Source: Xanthostigma xanthostigma
Taxonomy: Eukaryota > Arthropoda > Insecta > Raphidioptera > Raphidiidae
DNA: 64,000 nucleotides
Reading direction: 5' to 3'
Assembly: GCA_963575645.1 (NCBI GenBank)
Contig: OY754475.1
Coordinates: forward strand, 18,266,509-18,330,508
Below are positions 62,935-64,000 of this stretch, piece by piece; positions within the stretch are counted from its first letter, which is position 1, and each line of letters starts with the position of its first letter. The notes below the pieces were generated by a model. That model saw only the letters and a program-made list of their open reading frames with translations. It had not been told where the DNA came from and did not search any database. A program made the translations under genes and the position numbers.

Positions 62935-63107
62935 ATATATGTCGCCGGGATATTGTCAAATCCGTGATTTTGTAATTTCACTAGTGAAATTACAATATCA
63001 CGATTGACAAAGATTCGTGATATTATAATTTCACTATGTGAAATTATAATATCACTATGTGAAATTATAATATCACGGGTTTGACAATATCCCGGCGACA
63101 TATACAC
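62935..63107. repeat. Fold-back with GTGATATTATAATTTCA units
   Basis: The outer arms TATATGTCGCCGGGATATTG and CAATATCCCGGCGACATATA pair perfectly. The inside is built of short inverted and tandem units based on GTGAAATTATAATATCAC. It looks like a palindromic MITE that has expanded internally. Confidence 0.8.
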
Positions 63108-64000
63108 ACAATTACCTAGCTGGACACCAAATTTCAACTTTCTAGATCATCTGGAAGTGGGTTAGGTTTTTGATCTATGTCTATGAGTCAGTCAGTGGGT
63201 AAAAATGGCAATTTTTAGACGTTAATATCTCAATAACCGTTTGTGCTGTATTTACGAAATTCGGGGTTCTAATTAATCTAAGAGGTTTTATTAAATAAAC
63301 CAAATTTCATGCATTTATATTTAATAGATTTTGAGTTATTAAGGGGTCAAAAGTGGCTCCAATTGGTTCGTCTAATATAACACACGGCTGCTGTTTCCTT
63401 TTTTTTTGTTGAACTTGGCTTGACACGCTGCCGCGTGTTACGTTGGCAATGAACCGAAAAGCAGATTTGTGATTTGTAATAACGATTAACGTAGAGTGCT
63501 TTGGAAAAAGCCGTGTGTTGCGGTACACACGATCGAAATCAAACTACACTAGTATGGGTTATGTGCAAGGAGGAGGAGTTACAAATTTATCGATGCGAGC
63601 GTTTGTGGTGAGCACTAGGGGAAACTTCAACCTCAAATTTTCCGTATGTCAGTGAGCAATGTTTATTAAAAGTGAAAATAGTTATAATTTTATGAAGTTT
63701 TTTAATTGGGTGAAACTATAAGCGATCTGGAAATGCTTGTTGTGTTCCAGGCTGTTGCCCTGATGGCGAATTAAGTAAAATAAAGACCATTGGCGCCATA
63801 ATTTGACGTAAACAAATTAATTATTTATATATTGTACGTCATAATTGATAAATAAATAGTTCTCACGTACCTTTTATGTTATGCTATTTATATAATGGTT
63901 TACAATTTGAATTTTATGGTATATAAAAAAACTTTCTTATTACATTTTTTTTTGACTCATCGTGGCCAAATAAAATTTTTGACTTATCACCATAGAAACA
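63108..64000. other. Gene-less end of window
   Basis: No gene or element end could be supported. The frame at 63307-63528 has no known features. A gene could begin beyond the window. Confidence 0.35.

Overview
The window reads as arthropod, most likely insect, nuclear DNA. It is AT-rich, has short spliceosomal introns and consensus donors and acceptors, contains no bacterial-type operons, and is full of hAT, Helitron-like, pogo/Tigger-like, SINE and LINE sequences. The order cannot be fixed from sequence alone; several dispersed repeats look like ones I associate with Lepidoptera and Hemiptera, which is only an impression.

The genes form one cluster of eleven paralogous C2H2 zinc-finger genes, labelled ZnF-1 to ZnF-11 by rising coordinate. 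All lie on the minus strand, head to tail. ZnF-1 (114-698) is a truncated copy. About 20 kb of nested transposons (1.6-21 kb) separates it from ZnF-2 to ZnF-11 (21.2-53.8 kb). Above 55 kb no gene is supported and the sequence is again repeats.

Every copy has the same build. A promoter-like block comes first, related in all copies to the plus-strand core GTCTACTAAAAACAGGGCTG. A non-coding exon 1 follows and ends at a GTAAG-type donor 143-157 nt from the near edge of the block. Then comes an intron of 113-1682 nt, and an acceptor whose typical form is GGATTCTCAG followed by ATAACGAC. One coding exon then encodes an N-terminal region with two lysine/acidic motifs ([15 protein letters not shown] and [25 protein letters not shown]), followed by 2 to 20 fingers joined by TGEKP-type linkers. 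No ZAD, KRAB, BTB or SCAN domain is visible. The genes are probably nuclear sequence-specific DNA-binding regulators; their targets are unknown.

The cluster is evolving quickly. ZnF-6 is a hybrid made by a 2.3 kb tandem duplication whose junction lies inside the finger array. ZnF-5 has lost a spacer and has decayed fingers. ZnF-1 and ZnF-11 are cut short by frameshifts. ZnF-2, -3 and -4, and more doubtfully -5, -6 and -7, carry remains of another finger just after their stop codons. A long-TIR MITE sits at the same distance upstream of the promoter blocks of ZnF-2 and ZnF-11.

The flanking DNA contains hAT-like elements with 8-bp target duplications, six Helitron-like copies (two carrying a tRNA-Lys-like segment), two pogo/Tigger-like MITEs, four copies of a MITE ending in ACGTGATAACGT, a LINE reverse-transcriptase fragment nested in a hAT, a tRNA-derived SINE pair, tRNA-Gly-like relics, large fold-backs and a decayed MADF-like gene.
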